64,000 bases of DNA from Brevibacterium sp. RIT 803 (GCF_016892625.1 NZ_JAFEMW010000001.1:992001-1056000); one strand, 5' to 3'; counted from the first letter of the stretch, positions 1 to 8,669 are shown. Notes: generated by a model from the letters alone, not told the origin. Numbers and translations are program-made.

Positions 1-1030
1 TCGCAACGATGTTGCCGCTCTCGAGGGCGAAGAAGAATGGGATCGCGCAGACGAGGCCGACGATGCCGCCGGTGAGGTAGACACGGAGTCGGCCGTACTT
101 GTCGGAGAGATAGGCGAATGCGGGGATCGTGATGATACCGAGTCCGCCGACCAGCAGGGTGATGTTGAGCATCACAGACCTGTCGAGTCCGAGTTCATCC
201 GTCGAATACGACAGGGCGAATGTGGTCACGATGTACATGGTCAGCAACTCGATGAAGCGCAGGCCGATGATCTGGAAGATCTGGGCCGGGTAGCGTTTGA
301 AGGCCTCGAAGATCGGCAGCTTCGCGACCTTGTCCTCTTTGGCGTTCTTCACACGCTCGATATATTCTTCGGACTCCTGGACGCCGGAGCGGATCCAGAG
401 GCCGATGAGGACGAGCACGGCACTGAAGTAGAAGGGAATGCGCCAGCCCCAGGCGAGGAAGGCTTCCTGCGAGAAGCTGGCACTCAAGAGCGCGACAAGA
501 CCAGTGGCCATCAGGAGCCCGAAGGAGTATCCGATCTGGACGCCGCTGGAGAAGAAGGCGCGCAGCTTCGAAGGAGCGCTTTCGACGGCCATGAGTGCCG
601 CGCCGCCCCACTCTCCGCCGACCGCGACGCCCTGGACGCAGCGCAGCAGAACGAGCAGCGCCGGTGCCAACCAGCCGACGGTGTCGTAGGTGGGGAGAAA
701 TCCGATGAGAGCCGTGGCGATGCCCATGATCGTCATCGTCCAGATGAGCATGGATTTGCGGCCGAGCTTGTCACCGAAGTGGCCGAAGATGATGCCGCCG
801 AGAGGACGGAAGATGAAGCCGACGCCGAAGGTCGCGAATGCTGCCAAGGTTCCCGCATGGGCACTGTAGCCGGGGAAGAAGAGTTCACCGAAGACCAGTG
901 CTGCAACGATGCCGTAGAGGAGGAAGTCGTACCACTCGACCACTGCGCCGATGAAGGAGCCGGCAGCTGCGCGTCTGGCGCGCTTGAGCTCCTCGGTGTT
1001 CGCAGCAGTCTGATTCTGTGCTGTGGACAT
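1..1030 (-). CDS. MHS-family MFS metabolite:proton symporter (3' part outside window)
   Basis: About 343 N-terminal residues of an inner-membrane MFS carrier are visible; the gene runs off the left edge. The start is ATG at 1030 with AAGGAG seven bases upstream. After a short cytoplasmic tail the protein reads GAVVEWYDFLLYG, the typical first helix of the metabolite:H+ symporter group (ProP/ShiA/KgtP type), and then GHFGDKLGRK, the conserved loop 2-3 motif. The family moves organic acids, osmolytes or shikimate-like compounds with protons; the substrate cannot be read from this. It is divergent from an IclR regulator, which suggests that regulator controls it in response to the imported compound. 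Confidence 0.85.
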   Translation of the reverse strand, partial: MSTAQNQTAANTEELKRARRAAAGSFIGAVVEWYDFLLYGIVAALVFGELFFPGYSAHAGTLAAFATFGVGFIFRPLGGIIFGHFGDKLGRKSMLIWTMTIMGIATALIGFLPTYDTVGWLAPALLVLLRCVQGVAVGGEWGGAALMAVESAPSKLRAFFSSGVQIGYSFGLLMATGLVALLSASFSQEAFLAWGWRIPFYFSAVLVLIGLWIRSGVQESEEYIERVKNAKEDKVAKLPIFEAFKRYPAQIFQIIGLRFIELLTMYIVTTFALSYSTDELGLDRSVMLNITLLVGGLGIITIPAFAYLSDKYGRLRVYLTGGIVGLVCAIPFFFALESGNIVA

Positions 1031-1110
1031 GGCATTCTCCTTCGAATGGTGGAGCCGGAGGTCGATGGCAGTACTGTCGGTTCACGTTAACGCAGATCAC
1101 ATTATCACGA

Positions 1111-1127
1111 TGTACGCTTTACGTACA
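1111..1127. promoter_or_regulatory. Perfect palindrome, candidate IclR operator
   Basis: TGTACG-N5-CGTACA is a perfect 6-5-6 inverted repeat in the 200-bp gap between the divergent transporter and the IclR regulator. IclR-type dimers bind 13-17 bp palindromes in this position. A second, weaker inverted repeat (GTGC-N7-GCAC, 1131-1145) follows it directly. Confidence 0.55.
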
Positions 1128-1218
1128 AATGTGCACTATGCGCACACTCATGAGTCCGTGTGACCACAGCCCGGGTCGTTGCTCCCGTCATCTGCGGACG
1201 ACGCGTCGCTGCGACCGA

Positions 1219-1224
1219 TACCCT
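1219..1224 (+). promoter_or_regulatory. Candidate -10 box (TACCCT) for leaderless IclR gene
   Basis: TACCCT lies six bases before the GTG at 1231, the spacing expected if transcription starts at the start codon. The intervening GGAGAG could also act as a very close Shine-Dalgarno. Confidence 0.4.
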
Positions 1225-1230
1225 GGAGAG

Positions 1231-2028
1231 GTGAAGTCAGAGTTGAGTCCCACCGAAGAGCCCTCGCAGAGCCCCCACTACGTCAAGTCCGCCGAGAAGA
1301 CCTTGGCCGTACTCCTCGCCTTCAACGCCGATACCCCCTATCGCACCGTTACCGAGGTGGCCGCCGCCACCCATCTGACGCGGGCCGCAGCCCGGCGCTT
1401 CCTCCTCACGCTCGTCGACCTCGGCTATCTGTCGACGGAGGGCTCGCACTTCGCACTCACTCCTCGAGTCCTCGACGTCGGAGCCGGCTTCCTCGCCGGC
1501 TTGGATCTGCCGAAGATCGCCCAGCCGCATCTCAATGAGCTGGCCCTCGACCTCGACGAGTCCGCGACGTTGAGCATCCTCGACGCCGATGACGTCGTCT
1601 ACATCGCCCGGGCTGCAGCCCCGCGACTCCATGCAGTCACCGTCAACCTGGGCAACAGGCTTCCTGCCTGGGCCACATCCATGGGCCGGATGCTCATCGC
1701 CGAACTGCCAGAATCGTTCCAGGAGGAGTTGCTCGAACGCGTTGAGATCTCACCGTTCACCGATCGCACCGTGTCATCGTCCGCCGAGCTCGGTGACGAA
1801 CTCAGCCGGATTCGCAGACAGGGCTGGTGCTTGGTGTCGCAGGAGCTCGATGACGGTCTCCGCGGTCTGGCTGTTCCGATTCGCCGAGGCGACAACACGC
1901 TCGCTGCGCTCAACGTGTCCCTGCATACGTCTCATCTGCGTGGGCTCTCCGTCGAAGACGACCTCGTACCCCGCCTGCAGCAGGTGGCGACATCGATTGC
2001 AGCGGACTTCGGTGGACGCTCAGCCTGA
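1231..2028 (+). CDS. IclR family transcriptional regulator
   Basis: A 265-residue one-component regulator, the normal length for IclR proteins. An N-terminal winged helix-turn-helix (about residues 18-70, SAEKTLAVLLAF then a TEVAAATHLTRAAARRFLLT helix pair) precedes the IclR effector-binding domain, which shows LGNRLPAWATSMGRMLIA and a QGWCLVSQELDDGLRGLAVPI strand. The reading frame is open upstream to 1018, but homology begins just after GTG 1231, which also fits the -10 box. Aromatic-acid or sugar-acid metabolites are usual effectors of this family; here the effector is unknown. The neighbouring divergent transporter is the likely target. Confidence 0.9.
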   Translation: MKSELSPTEEPSQSPHYVKSAEKTLAVLLAFNADTPYRTVTEVAAATHLTRAAARRFLLTLVDLGYLSTEGSHFALTPRVLDVGAGFLAGLDLPKIAQPHLNELALDLDESATLSILDADDVVYIARAAAPRLHAVTVNLGNRLPAWATSMGRMLIAELPESFQEELLERVEISPFTDRTVSSSAELGDELSRIRRQGWCLVSQELDDGLRGLAVPIRRGDNTLAALNVSLHTSHLRGLSVEDDLVPRLQQVATSIAADFGGRSA

Positions 2029-2088
2029 GGTGGCCCCGGTGACGGGGACCACCTCGTTCAGGGCAGCCACCCGGACGACGAAGCAGCC

Positions 2089-2601
2089 ATGATTCTGCCC
2101 GAGGTCCGCGACCCGACGATGGTGACGATTCGACGAGGCGGCACATTGACCGATGCTGATCATCGACTTCTGGCGCTGTGGGCAGCCGACTGCGCCGAAC
2201 ATGTCCTGCACCTCTTCGAGCACGAAGCACCAGAGGACACACGAGTCCGTGATGCTGTGGCTGCGGCCCGCGCTTGGGCTGCCGGCACCGTGAAGATGAT
2301 GCGGGCGCGCGCCTCAGGAGGGCACGCCATGGGAGCTGCCCGTCCCTTGCGCGGCGCAGCCCGGTTCGCAGCCTATTCCGCAGGGCAGGCTGCCTGCGTC
2401 GGGCACGTCGCCGAACACGATCTTGGCGCTGCCGCCTATGCCATCAAAGCCGTAAGCAGTGCGAATCCCAAGGACCCAGGCGCGGGACAGGCTGAACGCG
2501 ACTGGCAGAGGGACCAACTGCCCAGTCAGATCCGTCAACCCGTCCTTGCGGATCAGAAGCGACGCAACTCCATCTGCTGGTTCCTCTTCGAGACCGACTG
2601 A
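2089..2601 (+). CDS. Putative immunity protein (Imm-5-like family)
   Basis: 170 residues, soluble and Ala/His-rich. The block LLALWAADCAEHVLHLFE followed by VRDAVAAARAWAAG, and later GHVAEHDLGAAAYAIKAV, resembles a small actinobacterial helical family that databases call putative immunity protein or, misleadingly, exonuclease SbcC. I recognise the family by pattern; its biochemical role is not established. No toxin gene is next to it, so the immunity label rests on the family name only. The start is ATG 2089; ATG 2119 (MVTIRRGG) is a reasonable alternative because homology begins there. Confidence 0.6.
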   Translation: MILPEVRDPTMVTIRRGGTLTDADHRLLALWAADCAEHVLHLFEHEAPEDTRVRDAVAAARAWAAGTVKMMRARASGGHAMGAARPLRGAARFAAYSAGQAACVGHVAEHDLGAAAYAIKAVSSANPKDPGAGQAERDWQRDQLPSQIRQPVLADQKRRNSICWFLFETD

Positions 2602-2668
2602 ATCAGCGAAGTACGCCTATCTGCGCAGGCGCAGTTGCCGGCGAAGTCAGGCGCAGATACGTGCGAGG

Positions 2669-4621
2669 TCAGGCGCGACGTCGGGCGAGCACGTCGTCGA
2701 CGGCGCCCATCTCGGGGGCCTTGTTCGTCCTGATGGCCTTGCGACCGTGCTCCAGCGGACTGTCATCACGAGCCGAGTCGCTGAACTCGGGACGGTAGCC
2801 GAGTTCGGCGGCGAACTGAGCCGCGATGTCTTCACGGCTGCGGGCCTTGGTCTCATACGACGAGTAGGACGAGGCATCGGCTGCCTTCGCCTCGGGGACC
2901 GGATGCTCAACCTGTGGGGCATCGACGTAGCTGGGGACCGGCAGCGGTGTCGGTGACCAGGCAGCACGTGCCTGCAGTCGCTGCATGAACGGATCGCGGA
3001 CCTCGACAGTGTCGACACTCGACGCGGTCGCCACGACCTCGGATTCCTCGGCGGAGTCGCTCTCAGCAACAGACTCATCATGCGGCGCGGATTCAGCTTC
3101 TGCAGCCGATTCCGCTTCGTGGGTCGAAGCCGCAGTCGGTGCGAAGTCGTCTGATCTGGTCACGGATTCCGACTCGGGAGCGGTCGGCTTCGGCTTGGAG
3201 TCGGAATCTGCGGACGTCGGCTCTTCACCCTGCGCTTCTGCGGCCTCGGGAGCTGCTTCTTCGACGATGGGGATCGGTCCGGTGAGCAGCACCTGACGGG
3301 TGGTGTGGCCTTCTGCGGCTTCGTTGCGAATGCGCACGAGCGGAATCTCGCCGGTGTCGGCCTCTTCTTTGCTCTTTTTTGCGCTCACGTTGCGCTGCAT
3401 CACGGCACGCGCCTGAGCAGCCTTCGTCGATCCTGCTGACCGAGCCTCACTTGGCTTGGTGTCCGGAGCCTTTGATGCGGCTGAGTCCGGGGCCTTCGAT
3501 GCGGCTGAGTTCGGGGCAGCAGGTGCCGAGGTGGCGGCTGGTTTCGCAGCCGCGCTCGTCGACTGCGTGGTGCTCTTCTTCGGCGCGGTGCGCTTGGCCT
3601 TGGGATTCCGGCTTTCGAGCTCCCGGAGACGAGCTCTGATCTCCCGTTTGCGTAGGTTGAGTGTGCGTACGATGGCCAGGGAGACGATCGCGAGCCCGAG
3701 GAACACTCCGGTGAGTGCGACATGGACGACCGAGAACATCGCAAGCACGCCCGTCACCAGAATCCCCAGGGTGGATGCGAGGAAGAGCAGTGCGAATCCT
3801 CGCGTCGTGGTGCCCAGCGATTTCATCGACTCGCGCAGTGTCGTTGCTTTCTCAGTCATCGAATGGTCCTCATCGGCTCCGACAGTCGGATTGGGAATCT
3901 GTGTACCTCGTCTGCTTGTCTCTGTTGTGTCTGTGATGACAGCTTCATCGGATCGGCTCTGCGGCGATCGCGGCTGGGTCCGTCCCGGCCGGATCGGAAC
4001 TGTCCCGGAACGCTCGCCGAGGCGGCTGGCGCTTCCGGAACCTCTGCTCGCCGTCAAAGCCTGTCCGGTCGCGCTGGGGCCGTTCCCGCTGGTGCCGTTC
4101 GAACCCTGTTGCGACTGATTGAACACGGCGTGCACTGCCGGGTGCAGCGTCCGAACGTTGTCGGCCGTCGCCGAGGCGGATGCCTCGTGGCCGCGGTGGC
4201 TGTCGAGGTAGGTGGAGCGGGTTTCGCCGACGGCCACAGGAAGGAAGCTGCGCTGGTGCTGCTCGTCCACCTCGACGATGGTGGATTCTGTGTCTGTGGT
4301 CGAACTCGAGTCTGCGTGTCCGTCAATGACGGCGAACTCCGGTGCCTGTGCGGAGAGGCTGAGCTTCGGTGTGCCCGCCATCGGGGCGAGGTCGGGTCGC
4401 GGGACGGTTGGTTCGATGGTCGCCGAGGAGTGGAAGACTCTTGCGCGTTCGGTGTGGTCGTGGCCAGGGATCTGGGGATCGGCGTCGATGACCTGTGCCT
4501 GATCCGGGACGGTGTCGATCTCGACGCGGGAGAGCTCCGTCGCTGATTTGCGGATCATTGTGGGCACGACAACGACGAATACCACGATGATTGCGATAAC
4601 GACGATGATGCTGGTGTCCAC
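2669..4621 (-). CDS. Actinobacterial membrane protein with disordered Ala/Ser/Glu tail (Rv0996-like position)
   Basis: 650 residues from GTG 4621. One N-terminal membrane helix (about 5-21) is followed by a polar linker, then two close membrane helices in the middle (about 270-325, FALLFLASTLGILVTGVL and GVFLGLAIVSLAIV), a short basic Arg-rich coil and a long acidic Ala/Ser/Glu/Pro tail that repeats SAASKAPD-like units. Order and architecture match the membrane protein next to rimJ and galU in other actinobacteria (Rv0996 in M. tuberculosis). The Streptomyces cell-division protein SepX may belong to the same group, but I am not certain of that. The low-complexity tail is probably disordered. 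Confidence 0.6.
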   Translation of the reverse strand: MDTSIIVVIAIIVVFVVVVPTMIRKSATELSRVEIDTVPDQAQVIDADPQIPGHDHTERARVFHSSATIEPTVPRPDLAPMAGTPKLSLSAQAPEFAVIDGHADSSSTTDTESTIVEVDEQHQRSFLPVAVGETRSTYLDSHRGHEASASATADNVRTLHPAVHAVFNQSQQGSNGTSGNGPSATGQALTASRGSGSASRLGERSGTVPIRPGRTQPRSPQSRSDEAVITDTTETSRRGTQIPNPTVGADEDHSMTEKATTLRESMKSLGTTTRGFALLFLASTLGILVTGVLAMFSVVHVALTGVFLGLAIVSLAIVRTLNLRKREIRARLRELESRNPKAKRTAPKKSTTQSTSAAAKPAATSAPAAPNSAASKAPDSAASKAPDTKPSEARSAGSTKAAQARAVMQRNVSAKKSKEEADTGEIPLVRIRNEAAEGHTTRQVLLTGPIPIVEEAAPEAAEAQGEEPTSADSDSKPKPTAPESESVTRSDDFAPTAASTHEAESAAEAESAPHDESVAESDSAEESEVVATASSVDTVEVRDPFMQRLQARAAWSPTPLPVPSYVDAPQVEHPVPEAKAADASSYSSYETKARSREDIAAQFAAELGYRPEFSDSARDDSPLEHGRKAIRTNKAPEMGAVDDVLARRRA

Positions 4622-4694
4622 ACTGCAACCCTAGAGTGCCCGGTTCGGCAACGACGTGAAGGGATGTGGTGTGTCGGTCAAACAGGTGCTAAGT

Positions 4695-5291
4695 TCACAG
4701 CTTTCTCAGGCTGTGACGGTAGGCGGCGAGAATTCCCTGCGGAACCTCCTCGGCCACCAGGGCGAACGTCCGGTGGTCACACCATCGGCCGTCGATGTGC
4801 ATGTACTTCTCGCGCAGCCCCTCATCCCGGAAGCCGAGTTTCTCGACCACTCGCAGGCTGGCCGTATTCTCGGGTCGGATGTTGATCTCGATCCGGTGCA
4901 GCCCCAGCGCGAAGAGGCAGTGGTCGACAGCCATGGCAACGGCGATGGGAGTGATGCCGCGGCCGGCGACTCTCGAATCGATCCAGTAGCCGATCTGGCC
5001 GCTGAGGATGGATCCCCAGCTGATGCTCGACACGGTGAGCTGGCCGCGGAATTCACCGCCGACCTCGATCGCCAGCGGCACCGACTGTCCCCGCTTGGCC
5101 TGCTTGTCATACATTCGGACCATGCTTCGAAACCCCGGAAGCTGCTGGCCCGGAACCGGCAGCGTCGCATCCCAGGGACGCAGCCAATTCCGGTTGTGCC
5201 GACGGACCTCTCGCCACTGGCTTTCGTCGCGCCTATTCAACGGGCGCAGCACGATGTCGGACTGCTGATCAGTCAGGATGACTGGCCACAA
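4695..5291 (-). CDS. GNAT N-acetyltransferase, RimJ/RimL type
   Basis: 198 residues. The start is TTG 5291 with GGAGG seven bases upstream. The fold is recognisable from RPLNRRDESQWREVRRHN at the N-terminus, the SGQIGYWIDSRVAGRG acetyl-CoA loop region (motif A, R/Q-x-x-G-x-G/A form) and the late GLHRIEINIRPENTASLRVV block with EKLGFRDEG, which are diagnostic of RimJ/RimL acetyltransferases that modify protein N-termini or small amines. It sits downstream of galU on the same strand, as rimJ does in many actinobacteria. The native substrate is unknown. Confidence 0.88.
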   Translation of the reverse strand: MWPVILTDQQSDIVLRPLNRRDESQWREVRRHNRNWLRPWDATLPVPGQQLPGFRSMVRMYDKQAKRGQSVPLAIEVGGEFRGQLTVSSISWGSILSGQIGYWIDSRVAGRGITPIAVAMAVDHCLFALGLHRIEINIRPENTASLRVVEKLGFRDEGLREKYMHIDGRWCDHRTFALVAEEVPQGILAAYRHSLRKL

Positions 5292-5420
5292 ACGGCTGCC
5301 TCCGCTCTCGGGTGCTCAATCAGTGATGTCCGCTGGTCAATCGGTGCAGCGGTGCTGGGGTGCTGGCGTGCGGTGAAGCTGGCGCGCGGTGATGCTGGGG
5401 TGCAGTGATGCTGACGACGG

Positions 5421-6323
5421 TCAGGGAAGTGTTGCCACGTACTCCTTGAGCCAACTGTTGAGGTCAGCACCCAGGTCCTCACGGGCGCTGGCGATCTGCA
5501 CCACGGCCTTGAGGTAGTCGAGCTTGTCACCGGTGTCATAGCGAGCACCCTTGAAGATGACTCCGTAGACCCCGTTGCCGCCCTCCTGTCCAGCGAGGAC
5601 TTGGAGTGCGTCGGTGAGCTGGATTTCGTTCCCACGGCCCGGTTCAGTGGTTTCGAGGACGTCGAAGATCTCCGGCGCGAGGACGTAGCGGCCGATGATC
5701 GCAAGATTCGATGGGGCTTCACTCCGCTCTGGCTTCTCGACCAGGCCGGTGACCTTGACGACTTCGTCATCGGAGGTGGGTTCGACTGCGGCGCAGCCGT
5801 AGAGGTGGATCGCCTCAGGAGGAACCTCCATGAGCGCGACGACACTGCCACCGGTCTTCTCAGCAACGTCGATCATCTTCGGCAGAATCGGGCTGCGTTC
5901 GTCGATGAGGTCATCGCCGAGCAGAACTGCGAACGGTTCCTGACCCACATGCTGGCGGCCCTTGAGCACAGCGTGGCCCAGGCCCTTCGGGTCACCCTGG
6001 CGGACGTAGTGGATGTCGGCGAGTTCGGACGCGTGACGAACAGCGGCGAGTTTCTTTGTGTCGCCCTTCTTCGCCAGTGCGGCTTCGAGTCCGTCGACGC
6101 GGTCGAAGTGGTCCTCCAGAGGTCGCTTGTTGCGACCAGTGATCATGAGGAGGTCCTGCAGGCCGGCATCGGCTGCCTCTTCGACGACGTATTGGATGGC
6201 CGGCTTGTCGACGACGGGCAACATCTCCTTGGGAGTCGCCTTTGTAGCGGGGAGGAAGCGGGTACCCAGACCGGCCACTGGGATCACGGCCTTGCGCACT
6301 GTGCGCTGCGTTTCATCACTCAT
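5421..6323 (-). CDS. galU: UTP-glucose-1-phosphate uridylyltransferase
   Basis: 300 residues; makes UDP-glucose from UTP and glucose-1-phosphate for cell-wall glycans. The N-terminal nucleotide-binding signature VAGLGTRFLPATKATPKEML is complete, followed by KPAIQYVVEEA, RQGDPKGLGHAV, LGDDL and the VEKP and GRGNEIQLTDA motifs, all typical of GalU. I choose ATG 6323 because TAAGAT lies exactly seven bases upstream, so the mRNA is probably leaderless; in-frame starts at 6332 and 6341 lack a Shine-Dalgarno. Other actinobacteria have moeA between galU and the acetyltransferase; here there is only a 129-bp spacer with GGTGATGCTGGGG-like repeats. Confidence 0.95.
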   Translation of the reverse strand: MSDETQRTVRKAVIPVAGLGTRFLPATKATPKEMLPVVDKPAIQYVVEEAADAGLQDLLMITGRNKRPLEDHFDRVDGLEAALAKKGDTKKLAAVRHASELADIHYVRQGDPKGLGHAVLKGRQHVGQEPFAVLLGDDLIDERSPILPKMIDVAEKTGGSVVALMEVPPEAIHLYGCAAVEPTSDDEVVKVTGLVEKPERSEAPSNLAIIGRYVLAPEIFDVLETTEPGRGNEIQLTDALQVLAGQEGGNGVYGVIFKGARYDTGDKLDYLKAVVQIASAREDLGADLNSWLKEYVATLP

Positions 6324-6330
6324 GTCGCTC

Positions 6331-6336
6331 ATCTTA
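6331..6336 (-). promoter_or_regulatory. Candidate -10 box (TAAGAT) for leaderless galU
   Basis: TAAGAT on the minus strand followed by a 7-base spacer and ATG 6323. Confidence 0.5.
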
Positions 6337-6357
6337 ACCAAAGGATGTGGCTGCGAT

Positions 6358-6363
6358 TAGGCT
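6358..6363 (+). promoter_or_regulatory. Candidate -10 box (TAGGCT) for leaderless cyclo-ligase gene
   Basis: TAGGCT is followed by seven bases and the in-frame GTG at 6371. With the galU box it gives two back-to-back -10 elements only 21 bp apart in a 47-bp divergent intergenic region. Confidence 0.45.
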
Positions 6364-6370
6364 TATGAGC

Positions 6371-7045
6371 GTGGATGCAGAAACTTCAAAGGCGCAATTG
6401 CGTGCACACATACGCTCCGAACGCGCGGCTCAAGTTGCGGCGGGTGTTGAATCGTCGACGACAGAAGCGAAATCGTCGATCGTTGAAAGCGAGTCGGCGG
6501 TCGCCGAGTCTGCCTGGCAGATCATCGAAAGCCAGTGGCCGAGCCTGGACCTGACAGGCCGTTCGGTGCTCGCCTATGCCGCCTTGACCGGCGAGCCCGA
6601 CCTGGATCCGGTCATCGATCGGTTCCTCGCCCGAGGTGGAACCGTCTACCTTCCTGTCGTCACCACCGTCGGTCATGCCCTCAGGTTCGGTACCGTCACC
6701 GAGTCCATGGCCACGCTCCACGCTCGCGGAAGGTGGGGAATTCGTGAACCCTCACCTGTGTTGACGGCCGCAGATCTCATGTCCGCCGAGGTGGCCCCTG
6801 ACCTCATGTTCGTGCCTGCCCTCGGGTTCGGGCCCGGCGGCGCACGCTTGGGCAACGGCGGCGGTTTCTATGACCGCACGTTCGGCCCGCACGGCGAAGT
6901 GCCTCTGACAGGCAGAGAACACGCAAGCGTGGTCTACGGAGTCTGCTTCTCGACCGAACTCGGTCTCCCAGAGCTCACCGCGGAACCCTGGGACCTGCAG
7001 ATCGCTCGGGCCGTGACCGATCACGGCGTTCATTCCTTCGACTGA
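6371..7045 (+). CDS. 5-formyltetrahydrofolate cyclo-ligase
   Basis: 224 residues from GTG 6371 (ATG 6365 is the conventional alternative). The enzyme uses ATP to convert 5-formyl-THF to 5,10-methenyl-THF, returning stored folate to one-carbon metabolism. Signatures are the N-terminal KAQLRAHIRSERAA, VLAYAALTGEPDLDPVI, WGIREPSP and the C-terminal MFVPALGFGPGGARLGNGGG with FYDRT, the ATP-binding loop that defines this family. An unusual Ser/Glu/Ala-rich repeat (SSTTEAKSSIVESESAVAES, about residues 24-43) is inserted after the first helix. It is divergent from galU, as Rv0992c is from Rv0993. Confidence 0.92.
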   Translation: MDAETSKAQLRAHIRSERAAQVAAGVESSTTEAKSSIVESESAVAESAWQIIESQWPSLDLTGRSVLAYAALTGEPDLDPVIDRFLARGGTVYLPVVTTVGHALRFGTVTESMATLHARGRWGIREPSPVLTAADLMSAEVAPDLMFVPALGFGPGGARLGNGGGFYDRTFGPHGEVPLTGREHASVVYGVCFSTELGLPELTAEPWDLQIARAVTDHGVHSFD

Positions 7046-7237
7046 TTCGCTCCTTCGACGAATCCGAGACTCGGGCAGATGCGAGCACCGATTGCGAGGC
7101 GACCAGGCCCGCTCTCAAGCTTCGTGCCGTTCTCAGATCAGGGCCACAGCAGCCGACTCGCGCGTGCGGTCCTGTGGACGACGCGGCCTGCTCGAGCCTC
7201 TCACCCCATGCGTTACTCGCGGGCGAGTCCGGTGGAC

Positions 7238-7243
7238 TATAAT
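7238..7243 (+). promoter_or_regulatory. Consensus -10 box (TATAAT) upstream of the FmdB-type gene
   Basis: A perfect TATAAT in a high-GC genome, 24 bases before ATG 7268. No clear -35 is visible at 17 bp; TTACTC at 7213 would give a 19-bp spacer. Confidence 0.5.
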
Positions 7244-7267
7244 CTTCTCGTCGAAGAAAGGTCTCGA

Positions 7268-7609
7268 ATGCCCGTTTACTCCTACGCCTGCAAGAGCTGT
7301 GGTCACGCTTTTGATATTCATCAAGACTTCAGCGATGACTCGCTCACAGTCTGCCCCGAGTGCCAGGGACGCCTGAAGAAGGTCTTCGGCACCGTGGGGA
7401 TCAGCTTCAAGGGGTCGGGCTTCTACGCCACTGACTCCCGCGCGAGCAATTCGAGCACAGTCCCCTCTTCCTCGAACTCCGACTCTTCTAGTTCGTCCAA
7501 CTCATCGGGCTCGTCGAAGGAATCGCCGAGCTCCTCGGACTCGTCCTCGTCGACATCCAGCTCGCCAGCCAAGAAAGCTCCGGCGGCGAGCAGCACTTCC
7601 GCCAGCTGA
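7268..7609 (+). CDS. FmdB-family zinc ribbon protein with Ser-rich tail
   Basis: 113 residues. The start is ATG 7268, with AGAAAGG six bases before it. The first 50 residues form the FmdB/CxxC zinc ribbon (PVYSYACKSCGHAFDI, then CPECQGRLKKVFG), with four metal-binding cysteines in two CxxC pairs. The rest is almost pure Ser/Asn/Asp/Pro and then Ala/Lys, probably disordered. The M. tuberculosis gene at this position (Rv0991c, Ruc) is reported as a redox-regulated chaperone with the same ribbon-plus-disordered-tail plan; I infer a similar role. The upstream gene is the cyclo-ligase, as in Rv0992c-Rv0991c. Confidence 0.85.
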   Translation: MPVYSYACKSCGHAFDIHQDFSDDSLTVCPECQGRLKKVFGTVGISFKGSGFYATDSRASNSSTVPSSSNSDSSSSSNSSGSSKESPSSSDSSSSTSSSPAKKAPAASSTSAS

Positions 7610-7775
7610 CTCCGCCGGCTTTTCCTACCGCAGCCGCGCTCTGTCGACTCGTGCGTGTGATCGCTGTGGATTGACCGATGACTCATGTGCGATTCGCCTG
7701 TGGACACTCAACCGCTGTCCACAGGCATTATCTGTCCTCTTGATCTGAGCGTCTGCGCACAACCAGGCTCGGGGT

Positions 7776-8405
7776 ATGGGAATCTTGCGGCGCCTCAGAG
7801 CCAGAGCATCGACCTGGTCGAAGTCCTCACGGATCAAACCACAGCGGATAGCCGCCGCTGTCTGCTTCGCCTGTGCGTGTGCTCTCGTGGTCTGGATCCT
7901 CACTCCGAATCAGGGCGGAACGTCCATCGTCGTTGCCACCAGAAATCTGCCGCCTGGGTCTGAACTGCGACCTCACGATCTGAGAGTTGTCGAGTTTCCC
8001 TCGCAACTCGTCCCGGACAAGGCTTTCACCACTGTCTCGGATGTCGACCACAAGCGCACCTCGGCGGGCTTGTCCAAGGGTTCGCCGTTGACGCAGTCGG
8101 CGGTCCTCGATCAGCAGGCACTACCGGAGGGCAGCACTGACCTCCTCATGCCTGTGCGCTTGGCCGATGATTCTTCGGCAGCACTTCTACAGCCAGGACA
8201 GCGCATCCGCCTATTCAGCTCACTCCCCGACGGGGGCTCTGATGTCGTCGTGAAGGAAGTGACAATTGCCCGATTGGTCGACAAGGGCGACGGCATTTCC
8301 GCTGAATCAGGGCAGCTTGTCTCGGTGATACTGTCCTCCGATGATGCCGAACGCATCGCCGAATTTGCCGGGATGCCGATCAGCTTCGCGATCCTTCCCC
8401 GCTGA
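7776..8405 (+). CDS. SAF-domain membrane-anchored protein (CpaB/RcpC-like)
   Basis: 209 residues with a basic N-terminus, one membrane helix (about 25-43, IAAAVCFACACALVVWIL) and an extracytoplasmic SAF domain. The SAF start reads VVATRNLPPGSELRPHDLRVV and is followed by KGSPLTQSAVL, the pattern seen in Flp pilus assembly protein CpaB/RcpC. No other pilus gene is nearby. A lone SAF protein between the FmdB-type gene and mscL is common in Micrococcales, so a pilus role is unlikely here; the function is unknown. Confidence 0.8.
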   Translation: MGILRRLRARASTWSKSSRIKPQRIAAAVCFACACALVVWILTPNQGGTSIVVATRNLPPGSELRPHDLRVVEFPSQLVPDKAFTTVSDVDHKRTSAGLSKGSPLTQSAVLDQQALPEGSTDLLMPVRLADDSSAALLQPGQRIRLFSSLPDGGSDVVVKEVTIARLVDKGDGISAESGQLVSVILSSDDAERIAEFAGMPISFAILPR

Positions 8406-8479
8406 CCCACCGTTGACGTCCCTATGACCTCCGGCCTATTCCACCACGTCGCTCCAGGCCCGGCTGACCGAGACCTCCC

Positions 8480-8535
8480 CAGCCGGGCTAACTGGGTTGT
8501 TCCCAGCTGGGCTCATCGAATTTCTCAGTCGGGCT
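8480..8535. repeat. Three imperfect CAGYYGGGCT repeats upstream of mscL
   Basis: CAGCCGGGCT (8480), CAGCTGGGCT (8504) and CAGTCGGGCT (8526) recur at about 23-bp spacing. A CTGGG-TTGTT-CCCAG hairpin (8492-8506) sits among them. The rest of the 264-bp gap between the SAF gene and mscL shows no gene. Confidence 0.5.
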
Positions 8536-8669
8536 AATTGGGATTTGCTGCGACAGATGGCACGCATGTCCTCGGGGCAGAGTCGAGTTACCTGTGTGTA
8601 TCATGTACTCGTAGTAGAAGTAATTCACTCCCCATGATTGTTGACATATACGCCGAAAGGGTTCCTCTA

